In this document: positions 1-6,401 of the stretch, piece by piece
Position numbering within the stretch: the first letter of the stretch is position 1
Layout: each line of letters opens with the position of its first letter
Assembly (NCBI GenBank): GCA_003482555.1
Contig: DMYQ01000042.1
Span: forward strand, 1,449-8,187
Reading direction: 5' to 3'
DNA length: 6,739 bases
Origin: Janthinobacterium sp.
Lineage (GTDB): Bacteria; Pseudomonadota; Gammaproteobacteria; Burkholderiales; Burkholderiaceae_D
The notes under the pieces: model-generated
What the model was told of the DNA's origin: nothing
The model's database searches: none
Seen by the model: the letters and a program-made list of their open reading frames with translations, nothing else
Made by a program: the position numbers and the translations under genes

Positions 1-2183
1 TGCCAGCGGATCAGCGCCTCGACGCCGATCACGCGCCCGCTCTTCAAGTCCACCTGGGGCTGGTAGTGCAGCACGAATTCGCCGCGCTCGAGCGCGCAGC
101 GCAGGGCGCCCTCGATGCGCAGCCGTTCGCGCGCTTCCTCGTTCATCGCCGGCAGGTAAAACTGGACATTGTTGCGCCCCTGTTTCTTGGCGCAATACAT
201 GGCCGCGTCGGCCTGTTCGATCAAGTCGTGGGCGGCGTCGGCCGGCGCGTGGCAAGCCACCCCGACGCTGCAAGTGACGACGAATTCCTTGCCCTCCAGC
301 GCCACCGGCTGCGCCACGGCCCGCATCAGGCGCCGCACCACGTCGATGTCGAGGGTGTGGCTGCCCCGTTCGCCCAGGATGGCGACGAATTCGTCGCCCG
401 ACAGGCGCGCCACCGTGTCGTCTTCGCGCACGCAGGCTTGCAGGCGGTTGGCCACGGTTTGCAGCAGCAAATCGCCGGCCTTGTGGCCCAGGCTGTCGTT
501 CACGAACTTGAAGCGGTCCAGGTCGATCAACAGCACCCACAGCGCTTCGCCGGCGGCTTCGGCGCGCGCCGTCGCCTGCTCCAGGCGCTCGCGCAGCAGG
601 GCGCGGTTGGGCAAGCCGGTGAGCACGTCGTGGTCGGCGATGTGGCGGATGCGCTGCTCGGAGAGTTTGCGCTCGGTGATGTCGGCGCCCGTCCCGCGGT
701 AACCCTTGAATTCGCCGCGCTCGTCGAACAGGGGCTCGCCATTGATGCTCAGCCAGCGCGTCTGCCCATGGCGGTCGGGGCTGGCATATTCCAGGTTGGC
801 GAAGGGCAGGTGGGCGCGCACCGTGGCGATGTGGGCCCGGCCCCAGTGCGAGTTGCGCATCTCGGGGTGGTTGTCCCAGCGCGTCAAGCCCAGGAAGCGC
901 TCCATCGGCATGTCCGATTTATCGCTGAAGCCGCTCGTGATATTGGTGAAGCGAAAGTGTGTGTCTTGCTCCCAGTACCAGTCCGAGGACAGGGCCAGCA
1001 AGCGCCGGAAGCGCTTCTCGCTCTCGTGCAGCGCGCGCTCGGTGCGCTTGCGGGCGCCGATATCCTCGTTCAGCCTGTCGTTGCTGCGCTTCAAATCCTC
1101 GGTGCGCGCGTCGACCAGTCCCTGCACCCGGCGCGAGCGCTGCGCCAGGGAGTGGACGAAGGCCGCCGTCAACAAGCTGAACAGGATGCCGCCCAGCAGG
1201 GTGGACAGCGAGCCCGTGTGCTCGTCCAGGAAGGGCCGCGGCAGCGCCGCCACCCGCACCCGCCAGGGCTGGCCGGCGGCCTCGAAGCCGCGCTCGTAGA
1301 GGCCGCGGTAATCGAAGGCCAGCCAGGCCGGCAGTCTCGACGCCGGCGCGCCCGCCGGGACGGCGCGGCCGCGGTGGTAAATCAAGTCCGCGGCGCCGGC
1401 GCCGGCGTAGACGTTCAATTCCAAGGCGGCATCGCCCAGCAGGTCGGCGCCGCGCAAGATCTTGTGCACCAGCGCCGTGCCGCGCACCACGGCCGCCGTG
1501 TCGCCGATCCAGGCCGCGCGCCGCTCGGCGGCGCTGTCCACGGGCGCGCCGGGGCGGTAGATCGGCATGAGTATCATGAAGCCGTTGCGCGCCGTCGTCT
1601 CTTGCGCCAGGGTCAACAGCGCGGTGGCGCTGGCCTGGCCGCTCAGCAGGGCCCGCTCGAGCGCGTCCCGCGTGGCCCGGTTGGGCGTCACGTCCAGGCC
1701 CAGCGCGGCTTCGTTGCCGGGCAGGGGTTCGAGGTAGTCGACGACATAGTAGTGCTCGCGCCGCGGCGTCGCCACGAAGGCGCCGTTGCGCATTTCATGC
1801 ATGACGTAGTCCGGGTGCAGCAGGCGCAGGCGCGCTTCGAAGGCGGGCCGCTCGGCGTCCGTCAGCGCGCGGTGCACATTGAAGGCCTGGATGAAGGGAT
1901 AGCGCGCCAGCAGCGGCGTGGTGAAGTTATGGAATTGCTGGCGCGTGAGCGGCGTCACGGTGCTGAACAGGCGATTCGTCACGGTCAACACTTCGACGAC
2001 ATCGTCCAAGCCTTTTTGCAGCGCGCTCACGCGCAGCGCGGCGCGCTGGCGGAATTCCAGCGCCACCTTGTCGTGCTCGAGGCCGCTGACGGCGGCGAAC
2101 AGCAGCAGCGTCACGCCCAGGCCGGCGCACAGGGTGAGGGCGGTGGCCGCGGAAAAGGCAAATGGCGGGCGGCGATGCTGCAT
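1..2183 (-). CDS. CHASE-PAS-GGDEF-EAL membrane signalling protein (C-terminus outside window)
   Basis: Bifunctional-type c-di-GMP enzyme of the inner membrane; 727 N-terminal codons are visible and the EAL domain runs off the window. Order read from the translation: transmembrane helix about 8-33, periplasmic CHASE-like sensor about 40-320, second helix about 325-348, coiled linker, PAS/PAC about 390-508 (WYWEQD at 402-407), GGDEF about 510-675, then EAL starting near 690 with EALIRW at 722-727. The cyclase half looks competent: DLD with the metal ligand at D554, FKFVND, signature SGDEF at 595-599 (Ser for the first Gly, a tolerated variant), and an inhibitory RxxD at 586-589. Whether the phosphodiesterase is active cannot be judged because most EAL residues are missing. 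ATG at 2183 is preferred because AGGGA lies 6 nt upstream; an in-frame ATG at 2237 lacks a ribosome site. CHASE suggests an unknown small extracellular ligand. Confidence 0.93.
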   Translation of the reverse strand, partial: MQHRRPPFAFSAATALTLCAGLGVTLLLFAAVSGLEHDKVALEFRQRAALRVSALQKGLDDVVEVLTVTNRLFSTVTPLTRQQFHNFTTPLLARYPFIQAFNVHRALTDAERPAFEARLRLLHPDYVMHEMRNGAFVATPRREHYYVVDYLEPLPGNEAALGLDVTPNRATRDALERALLSGQASATALLTLAQETTARNGFMILMPIYRPGAPVDSAAERRAAWIGDTAAVVRGTALVHKILRGADLLGDAALELNVYAGAGAADLIYHRGRAVPAGAPASRLPAWLAFDYRGLYERGFEAAGQPWRVRVAALPRPFLDEHTGSLSTLLGGILFSLLTAAFVHSLAQRSRRVQGLVDARTEDLKRSNDRLNEDIGARKRTERALHESEKRFRRLLALSSDWYWEQDTHFRFTNITSGFSDKSDMPMERFLGLTRWDNHPEMRNSHWGRAHIATVRAHLPFANLEYASPDRHGQTRWLSINGEPLFDERGEFKGYRGTGADITERKLSEQRIRHIADHDVLTGLPNRALLRERLEQATARAEAAGEALWVLLIDLDRFKFVNDSLGHKAGDLLLQTVANRLQACVREDDTVARLSGDEFVAILGERGSHTLDIDVVRRLMRAVAQPVALEGKEFVVTCSVGVACHAPADAAHDLIEQADAAMYCAKKQGRNNVQFYLPAMNEEARERLRIEGALRCALERGEFVLHYQPQVDLKSGRVIGVEALIRW

Positions 2184-2286
2184 GGGGAATCCCTGGTGGG
2201 CGCGGCCGAGGCTGGCGCATTGGCTCCAGTGTGTCATAAAACGGCGGCGCACGGCAGCCGGTCCGTGTGAATTTGCAACAAACGCC
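2184..2286 (-). other. Intergenic gap between two same-strand genes
   Basis: This 103-bp gap separates the stop of the spermidine-synthase-like gene from the start of the CHASE-GGDEF-EAL gene. I find no hairpin followed by a T-run and no convincing promoter on the minus strand. The only clear signal is the AGGGA ribosome site (plus positions 2190-2194) for ATG 2183. This is compatible with read-through transcription from the upstream gene. Confidence 0.5.
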
Positions 2287-3069
2287 TCAGCGCGGGGGCG
2301 CGCCGCGCCGGCTCAGGCGGCGCACGAGCAGGCGCGCCAGCAGGCGGTTCAAAAAGCCCAGGCCGGCAAAACGGCGCCACGCCACCAGGCGCCGCACCCG
2401 CGTCGCCCGCGAGGGCCGCGCCGCGTCGCCGTTGACGGCGAAGACGATGTGGTTGTTGCCAGCGATGCCGTCGAAGCCGCAGACGTGGCCGCGGAAGGTC
2501 GTCTCGATGCGGCCCAGCATGGCGTCGTGGCGCGGGTCGTAGCTGAAGATGTTTGCCACCAGCACGCCGTCCGGGCGCAGCGCGCGCCGGCAGTCGGCGT
2601 AAAAGCGCGCGCTGCCCAGCGCCGGCGGCAAGCCGTCGGCGTCGAAGCCGTCCACCAGCAGCACGTCGGCGCAGGCCGGCGCCGCCGCCAGGTAAGCGAC
2701 GGCGTCGGTGTGGATGACGCGCAAGCGGGCGTCGTCGGCGGGAATCAGGAATTGCTCGCGCAGGGCGATCACGTCGGCGCGCAGTTCCAGCACCGTGATG
2801 CGGGCCCAAGGCAGGTGGCGGTGGCAAAATTTGAGCAGTGAACCGCCGCCCAGGCCGACCATGACGATGTCGCGCGGGCGCGGTTGGAACAGCACGAAGC
2901 ACATCATCGCGCGGGCATAGCGCAGCACCAATTGGTCTGGCCGCGAAAGCAGCATTTCGCTCTGGATCATGCCGGGCGCGAACTCCAGTGTGCGGCGGTC
3001 GCCGCGGGTGCGCACCAGGGGCGGGGCGGCGGGCGCGGACGGGGCGGGCGGGAGGCGTGACGATGGCAT
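2287..3069 (-). CDS. Spermidine synthase-like (aminopropyltransferase/methyltransferase-fold) protein
   Basis: A 260-residue Rossmann-fold protein of the spermidine-synthase-like superfamily. Visible elements, numbered from ATG 3069: N-terminal strand region with FAPGMIQSEM (30-39), glycine-rich nucleotide-binding loop VGLGGGSL (71-78), acidic residue ending the second strand in LELRADV (94-100), TDAVAYL (121-127), VDGFDADGLPP (139-149), and late strand VLVANIF. The usual SpeE signature with Ser-Asp-Pro after the catalytic Asp is absent, so real putrescine aminopropyl transfer is doubtful; it is best read as a SAM- or decarboxy-SAM-binding enzyme of unknown substrate. The C-terminal 40 residues are very basic (many Arg) and amphipathic, unusual for SpeE. 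Start choice is uncertain: ATG 3114 adds MKSLSEFF... encoded with locally rare TTA, TCA and ATA codons, and neither start has a clear ribosome site. The gene reads towards the CHASE gene with a 103-bp gap and no obvious terminator, so co-transcription is possible. Confidence 0.85.
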   Translation of the reverse strand: MPSSRLPPAPSAPAAPPLVRTRGDRRTLEFAPGMIQSEMLLSRPDQLVLRYARAMMCFVLFQPRPRDIVMVGLGGGSLLKFCHRHLPWARITVLELRADVIALREQFLIPADDARLRVIHTDAVAYLAAAPACADVLLVDGFDADGLPPALGSARFYADCRRALRPDGVLVANIFSYDPRHDAMLGRIETTFRGHVCGFDGIAGNNHIVFAVNGDAARPSRATRVRRLVAWRRFAGLGFLNRLLARLLVRRLSRRGAPPR

Positions 3070-3076
3070 GGCGGAT

Positions 3077-3105
3077 ATTTTGTTGGGCGCAAAAAATTCT
3101 GATAA
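3077..3105 (-). promoter_or_regulatory. Weak sigma70-like promoter candidate for the spermidine-synthase-like gene
   Basis: On the minus strand TTATCA (3105-3100) is followed after 17 nt by CAAAAT (3082-3077); each hexamer matches the consensus at 4 of 6 positions. The segment is AT-rich compared with its surroundings. Transcription would begin almost at ATG 3069, giving a leaderless or nearly leaderless message. If translation actually starts at ATG 3114, this stretch is coding instead and the promoter must lie further upstream. Confidence 0.2.
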
Positions 3106-3156
3106 GCTCTTCATGACCGGGCCGCGAACGGCCACCCGCGCAGCATACCCGATTCG

Positions 3157-3177
3157 GCCGCCGCTTTTTGCGGCGGC
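3157..3177. repeat. Perfect 8-bp inverted repeat (GC hairpin with T5 loop)
   Basis: GCCGCCGC (3157-3164), TTTTT (3165-3169), GCGGCGGC (3170-3177) form a perfect hairpin within the divergent intergenic region. The T-run is in the loop, not after the stem, so it is not a standard intrinsic terminator in either direction. It could be an operator-like palindrome or structure in a 5' leader, or chance in GC-rich DNA. Confidence 0.45.
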
Positions 3178-3223
3178 GGCATGGAAATCCGGCGGAAATC
3201 GGCCACGGCGGGCGTGGAACACC

Positions 3224-3229
3224 TATACT
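3224..3229 (+). promoter_or_regulatory. -10-like TATACT upstream of the small ORF
   Basis: TATACT matches 5 of 6 consensus -10 bases and lies about 47 nt upstream of ATG 3276, a sensible distance. No -35-like hexamer is present at 16-18 nt spacing (the sequence there is GC-rich), so an activator-dependent promoter or chance match are both possible. Confidence 0.25.
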
Positions 3230-3275
3230 TCGCCGCTGGACCGACGGCGGCGGCGGTCATCATGGAGACAAGCTT

Positions 3276-3551
3276 ATGTTTTTGGACCACCCTACGATTA
3301 CCGCAACGAACAGCTTTACCGAGCCGGACCGGATCGAGCGGCTTACTCGCGTCTACGGCTACACGGCGGCCCTGGCCGACCAGGCCGGCAACGACGGTTT
3401 CATCGAAAAAGTGGCGCAGATTCACGACCACAAGGGTACCCTGATCGTCTTTTGGCACGAAACCCCCAGCGAAGACGAAAAGCAATTCTTCGTGCTGGCC
3501 TGGGCCAGCAAGATCGGCGACGGCAGCAGTAACGTCGAGCATGAAATTTAA
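3276..3551 (+). CDS. Unrecognised 91-residue protein
   Basis: I do not recognise a family for this small protein. ATG 3276 is chosen because GGAG (3264-3267) sits 8 nt upstream; the frame is open further upstream to 3168, but that extension is Gly/Arg-rich and has no ribosome site. The protein starts MFLDHPTIT, has no signal peptide or membrane segment, is mildly acidic, and ends EHEI. It contains a helical-looking middle (RIERLTRVYGYTAALADQ) and a hydrophobic strand-like stretch (GTLIVFWHE) followed by FFVLAWASKIGDG, consistent with a compact cytoplasmic alpha/beta domain. Codon usage is as GC-biased as the neighbouring genes, supporting real coding. Its stop is 24 bp before the start of the degenerate GGDEF membrane protein on the same strand, so the two are probably one operon and could work together. 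Confidence 0.8.
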   Translation: MFLDHPTITATNSFTEPDRIERLTRVYGYTAALADQAGNDGFIEKVAQIHDHKGTLIVFWHETPSEDEKQFFVLAWASKIGDGSSNVEHEI

Positions 3552-3575
3552 AGGGGGCTCGCCGAGCGCGCCGAC

Positions 3576-4733
3576 ATGGATATAAAGACCCTGGTGCTGG
3601 CTTTGGCGCTCGGCAATCTGAGCCTGTGTGCGACCTTGTTTTTTTATCAATATGGAAATCTGAAGCCGCGCGCCTTGTCGACCTGGACGCTGGCCAAGCA
3701 ATGCCAGGCCACGGCCTGGTTCTTGCTGTACTTTCGCGGCTTGATCCCGGACTTCCTGGCCTTGCCGGCCGGTAGCGCTCTCTTGCTCGCGGGCGTGGCG
3801 CTGGACGCCGGCGCCCTGTGGGAAGCGGCCGGGCGCGGCGGCTGGCGCCGTTTCATGCCGCCGGCGCTGGCGCTGGCGATCGCCACCTCCCTGCTGTGCT
3901 ACGCCGTGGCGCCGACCGTGCGCGGGGCCCTCGTCGCGCTGCTGCTGGGCGGTTTTTTCCTGGCTGGCGCGGCCGCCCTGTGCCTGGACTGGGCCGCGGC
4001 CGCCATGCTGCGGCGCTTCCTGGCCCTGAGCATGGTCGCGCTGGCGGCCCTGTTGATGGGGCGCGGCGTGCTGGGGTTGGCGCGCCCGGACGGCTGGTTC
4101 TGGATCGGCCCGGCCGCCATGCAGGTGGCCGGCGTGGGCGCGCTCTACCTGATGATGCTCATGAACGGCTTCGGCTACCTCTTGCTGGCGCGCGAAAAGG
4201 CCGAGCGCGAACTGGCGCGCCTGGAAATCGTCGACCTTTTGACGGACGTGCCGAACCGGCGCGGCTTTTATCACGCGCTGGCGCCGTGGATGGCGCTGGC
4301 GCGCCGCCCCGGCCCGCCGACCGCCCTGATCCTGTTCAAGCTGGATGACTTCAAGCGCGTCAACGACGGCTATGGCCACCCGGTCGGCGACATGGTACTC
4401 AGGAGTATGGTCGACATCTGCAAGAGCCAGTTGCGGGACAGCGATCTGATGGGCCGCCTGGGCGGGGCTGAATTCGCCATCCAGTTGCCGCGCACCAATA
4501 TGGACGATGCGCTCATGGTGGCCGAGCGCATCCGCGCCGCCGTGGCGGCCATACCGGTCAAGGCCGACCGGGCCGTGCTGCAACTCACGGCCAGCCTGGG
4601 CGTGACCACCATCCGCGCCGAGGATAGCGCGGTGAGCCTGTTTCAGCGCGCCGACGACGCCCTGCGGGCGGCCAAGCGGGCCGGGCGCAACCGGGTCGCC
4701 GGCGCCGCCGTCGCCGGCCCGCTCGAGGTGTAG
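3576..4733 (+). CDS. Seven-helix membrane protein with degenerate GGDEF domain (GGAEF)
   Basis: A 385-residue inner-membrane protein. The N-terminal half has about seven hydrophobic segments (about 4-24, 38-54, 62-82, 94-113, 117-138, 148-168, 174-203), then a short charged helix (REKAERELARLE) and a GGDEF domain about 218-378. The domain starts with LTDVPNRRGF (222-231) and ends with ADDALRAAKRAGRN (359-372), so the fold is complete. The active site is altered: the first metal-binding Asp is Lys (FKLDDFK, K255) and the signature reads GGAEF (296-300), with Ala298 in place of the second metal ligand. N263 and D272, which contact guanine in the family, remain, as does an RxxD inhibitory-site motif (R287-D290). 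Diguanylate cyclase activity is therefore unlikely, while nucleotide or c-di-GMP binding remains possible. ATG 3576 has no strong ribosome site; a purine run AAAGGGGG is 18 nt upstream and an in-frame TAA at 3549-3551 excludes an upstream start, suggesting coupling to the preceding small gene. Confidence 0.9.
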   Translation: MDIKTLVLALALGNLSLCATLFFYQYGNLKPRALSTWTLAKQCQATAWFLLYFRGLIPDFLALPAGSALLLAGVALDAGALWEAAGRGGWRRFMPPALALAIATSLLCYAVAPTVRGALVALLLGGFFLAGAAALCLDWAAAAMLRRFLALSMVALAALLMGRGVLGLARPDGWFWIGPAAMQVAGVGALYLMMLMNGFGYLLLAREKAERELARLEIVDLLTDVPNRRGFYHALAPWMALARRPGPPTALILFKLDDFKRVNDGYGHPVGDMVLRSMVDICKSQLRDSDLMGRLGGAEFAIQLPRTNMDDALMVAERIRAAVAAIPVKADRAVLQLTASLGVTTIRAEDSAVSLFQRADDALRAAKRAGRNRVAGAAVAGPLEV

Positions 4734-4872
4734 AAGCTTCCAGGCGCGCCGTGCGAGTAATATGTCACGCGCCCGTCATGGGATGGGTGTAGGCTGGATG
4801 ATTTTAAATATGCGATGCTGCGCCGGGACTGCTGAAAAGCTTCAAGGTAAGGTTTGACGATAAGAGGCTGGT
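4734..4872 (+). other. ppx upstream region
   Basis: This 139-bp gap lies between the stop of the GGDEF gene and ppx. No intrinsic terminator is seen after the GGDEF stop; only the palindromes GAAGCTTC (4733-4740) and GGCGCGCC (4743-4750) occur. It contains a Pho-box-like direct repeat (listed separately), an AT-rich patch ATTTTAAATAT (4801-4811) that could hold a -10 element, and the AAGAGG ribosome site for ppx (4862-4867). An 11-bp near-repeat (AAGCTTCCAGG at 4734 and AAGCTTCAAGG at 4837) brackets it. Confidence 0.5.
4762..4779 (+). promoter_or_regulatory. Pho-box-like direct repeat upstream of ppx
   Basis: ATGTCAC (4762-4768) and CCGTCAT (4773-4779) are spaced by 4 nt (GCGC), giving the 11-bp periodicity of PhoB half-sites. 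They match CTGTCAT at 5/7 and 6/7 positions. The linker is GC-rich where the consensus linker is AT-rich. No good -10 hexamer lies at the usual distance (TAGGCT at 4790-4795 is poor). ppx belongs to the Pho regulon in some proteobacteria, which makes the location sensible. Confidence 0.35.
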
Positions 4873-6330
4873 ATGTACGCTGCGGTTGATCTGGGATCCA
4901 ATAGTTTTCGTCTTCACATCGGCAAGCACGACGGCGAGACGATCCGCGTGCTCAAGAGCATGCGCGATCCGATCCGCCTGGCCGCCGGCCTGGACGCGCA
5001 GGGCAATCTGAGCCCGGCCGCCATGCAGACGGCGCTGTCCTGTCTGAAAAACTTCCGCGCCGTCCTCGCCACCTACGAGCTCGAAGCGGTGCGCGTGGTG
5101 GCCACCTCGGCCATGCGGGTGGCGCGCAATGGCGCCATCTTCCTGCCGCTGGCCGAGCAAGCCATCGGCTATCCGATCGAAATCATCTCGGGCGAGGAAG
5201 AGGGGCGCCTGATCTACATGGGCGTGGCCAATTCCCTGGCCGTGCCGGGCGAGCGCCGCCTGGTGCTCGACATCGGCGGCGGCTCGACCGAGCTGATACT
5301 GGGGCGCGGCCAGGACATCGAGCGGGTCGAGTCCTTTTCCATCGGCACCGTCAAGCAAAGCCTGTCGTTTTTCGTCGGCGGACGCATCGACGCGCCCTCG
5401 TTCGAAGCCGCCATCCTGTCGGCGCGCAGCCATTTCGAGGACGCGGCCCCGCCCTATCATCCGCAGCACTGGAAGAATGCCTACGGTTCCTCGGGCACCA
5501 TCCGCACCATCGCCGACATCATCGCCAAGAACGGCCTCGGCGGCGGCGACCTGTCCGGGCCCAGCCTGGACGCCCTCAAGCAACGCTTCATCGACTTCGG
5601 GCAAGTGGCGCGCATCGACATGCCGGGCTTGCGCGCGGACCGGGCCGGCACCATCGTGGGCGGCCTGGCGATCTTGATCGCCCTGGTGCGCGAGCTTGAC
5701 ATCGAGACCCTGGCGCCCATCGAGGCCGGCTTGCGCATGGGCGTGATGTGGGATCTGTACCTGCGCTCGACCAAGCGCGACCGGCGCGAACAGTCGGTGC
5801 GCGGCTACATGGAAAAATTCCACGTCGACGAGGGCCGCGCCGGCCGCGTGGCCGACCACGCCGTCGCCATGTACGCCCAGCTCAAGCCGGGCAACGACGG
5901 GCTGGCGAAATGCCTGCGCTGGAGCGGTTTGCTGCACGAAGTCGGCATGGCGGTGTCGCAGACCGGCTATCACAAGCACGCCGCCTACATCGTGGAAAAC
6001 GCCGATTTGCCGGGATTTACGACGCGCGAACAAAAGACCATGAGCAAACTGATCATGGCGCAAAAGGGCAATCTGCGCAAAATCGCCGATTCCCTGGCCG
6101 ACCCGGACTTCGCCAAGGCCGTGCTGGCCCTGCGCCTGGCGATCCTGTTCATGCACGCCCGCATCGAGGCCGATTTCAGCGAACTGCGCCTGCGCATGAA
6201 AAGCCGCATCGAACTGGAAATCAAGCGCGACTGGGTGGCCCACCATCCCACCGTTTCCTTCTGGATGGAAAAGGAACAAGAGATGTGGGACGAGGTTGGC
6301 GTCGATTTCAGCATCCGCGCCAGCGCCTGA
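4873..6330 (+). CDS. ppx: Exopolyphosphatase (Ppx/GppA family)
   Basis: Hydrolyses terminal phosphates from inorganic polyphosphate; GppA-type relatives also remove phosphate from pppGpp. The protein has 485 residues, close to the usual 500 of the long four-domain Ppx form. Two actin-like ATPase-fold domains carry the phosphate-binding AVDLGSNSFRL (4-14), SGEEEGRLIYMGV (106-118) containing the conserved acidic region, DIGGGSTE (133-140) and GSSGTIRT (205-212). The C-terminal half is the HD-like helical domain with LHEVGMAVSQTGYHKHAAY (354-372) and NADLPGFTTREQ (376-387), matching the E. coli Ppx pattern closely. ATG 4873 is fixed by an in-frame TAA 9 nt upstream and the AAGAGG ribosome site 5 nt away; the N-terminus is about ten residues shorter than E. 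coli Ppx. No ppk kinase is present in the window. Ppx is favoured over GppA because of the full-length C-terminal domain, but the two cannot be fully separated by eye. Confidence 0.95.
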   Translation: MYAAVDLGSNSFRLHIGKHDGETIRVLKSMRDPIRLAAGLDAQGNLSPAAMQTALSCLKNFRAVLATYELEAVRVVATSAMRVARNGAIFLPLAEQAIGYPIEIISGEEEGRLIYMGVANSLAVPGERRLVLDIGGGSTELILGRGQDIERVESFSIGTVKQSLSFFVGGRIDAPSFEAAILSARSHFEDAAPPYHPQHWKNAYGSSGTIRTIADIIAKNGLGGGDLSGPSLDALKQRFIDFGQVARIDMPGLRADRAGTIVGGLAILIALVRELDIETLAPIEAGLRMGVMWDLYLRSTKRDRREQSVRGYMEKFHVDEGRAGRVADHAVAMYAQLKPGNDGLAKCLRWSGLLHEVGMAVSQTGYHKHAAYIVENADLPGFTTREQKTMSKLIMAQKGNLRKIADSLADPDFAKAVLALRLAILFMHARIEADFSELRLRMKSRIELEIKRDWVAHHPTVSFWMEKEQEMWDEVGVDFSIRASA

Positions 6331-6368
6331 GCTTGCCCGTTCGATTGTTGATGCGGATCAAGCAAACA

Positions 6369-6397
6369 TTGAATAAATAGTATATATTATTTATATT
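6369..6397 (+). promoter_or_regulatory. Sigma70-type promoter for the Lys/Ala/Pro-rich protein
   Basis: TTGAAT (6369-6374, 4/6 to the -35 consensus), a 17-nt spacer and TATATT (6392-6397, 5/6 to the -10 consensus) precede a GGAG ribosome site and ATG 6419. Predicted transcription start near 6404 gives a leader of about 15 nt. The very low GC of the whole element should favour strong melting and may attract H-NS-type or other AT-preferring nucleoid proteins. Confidence 0.6.
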
Positions 6398-6401
6398 ATT
6401 T
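6384..6401 (+). repeat. Tandem 9-mer ATATTATTT x2
   Basis: ATATTATTT occurs at 6384-6392 and again directly at 6393-6401, followed by a partial copy ATTTT. The repeat overlaps the -10 element, so a change in copy number would alter promoter spacing. Confidence 0.6.

Noticed and set aside
66..2270. Plus-strand open frame of 734 codons opposite the CHASE-GGDEF-EAL gene
   Set aside because: Its translation is Gln/Arg/Ala/Gly-rich with no domain, while the minus strand encodes clear CHASE, PAS, GGDEF and EAL motifs; it is an antisense shadow of GC-biased codons.
3168..3275. N-terminal extension of the 91-residue protein to ATG 3168
   Set aside because: The 36 added residues are Gly/Arg-rich, overlap the GC hairpin, and have no ribosome site, whereas ATG 3276 has GGAG at 8 nt.
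3111..4583. Minus-strand open frame of 490 codons opposite the small gene and the GGDEF gene
   Set aside because: Low-complexity Gln/His/Arg composition and it overlaps two plus-strand genes with ribosome site or domain support.
4854..4860. TTGACG just before ppx as a -35 element
   Set aside because: It is only about 13 nt from the start codon, leaving no room for a -10 element before translation starts.
4804..6279. Minus-strand open frame of 491 codons opposite ppx
   Set aside because: Antisense to a full-length, clearly conserved exopolyphosphatase; composition is typical of a shadow frame.
6331..6363. Possible ppx terminator (TTGAT-GCGG-ATCAA, with outer GCTTG/CAAGC)
   Set aside because: The stem is short and AT-containing and no T-run follows it, so it does not meet the pattern of an intrinsic terminator.
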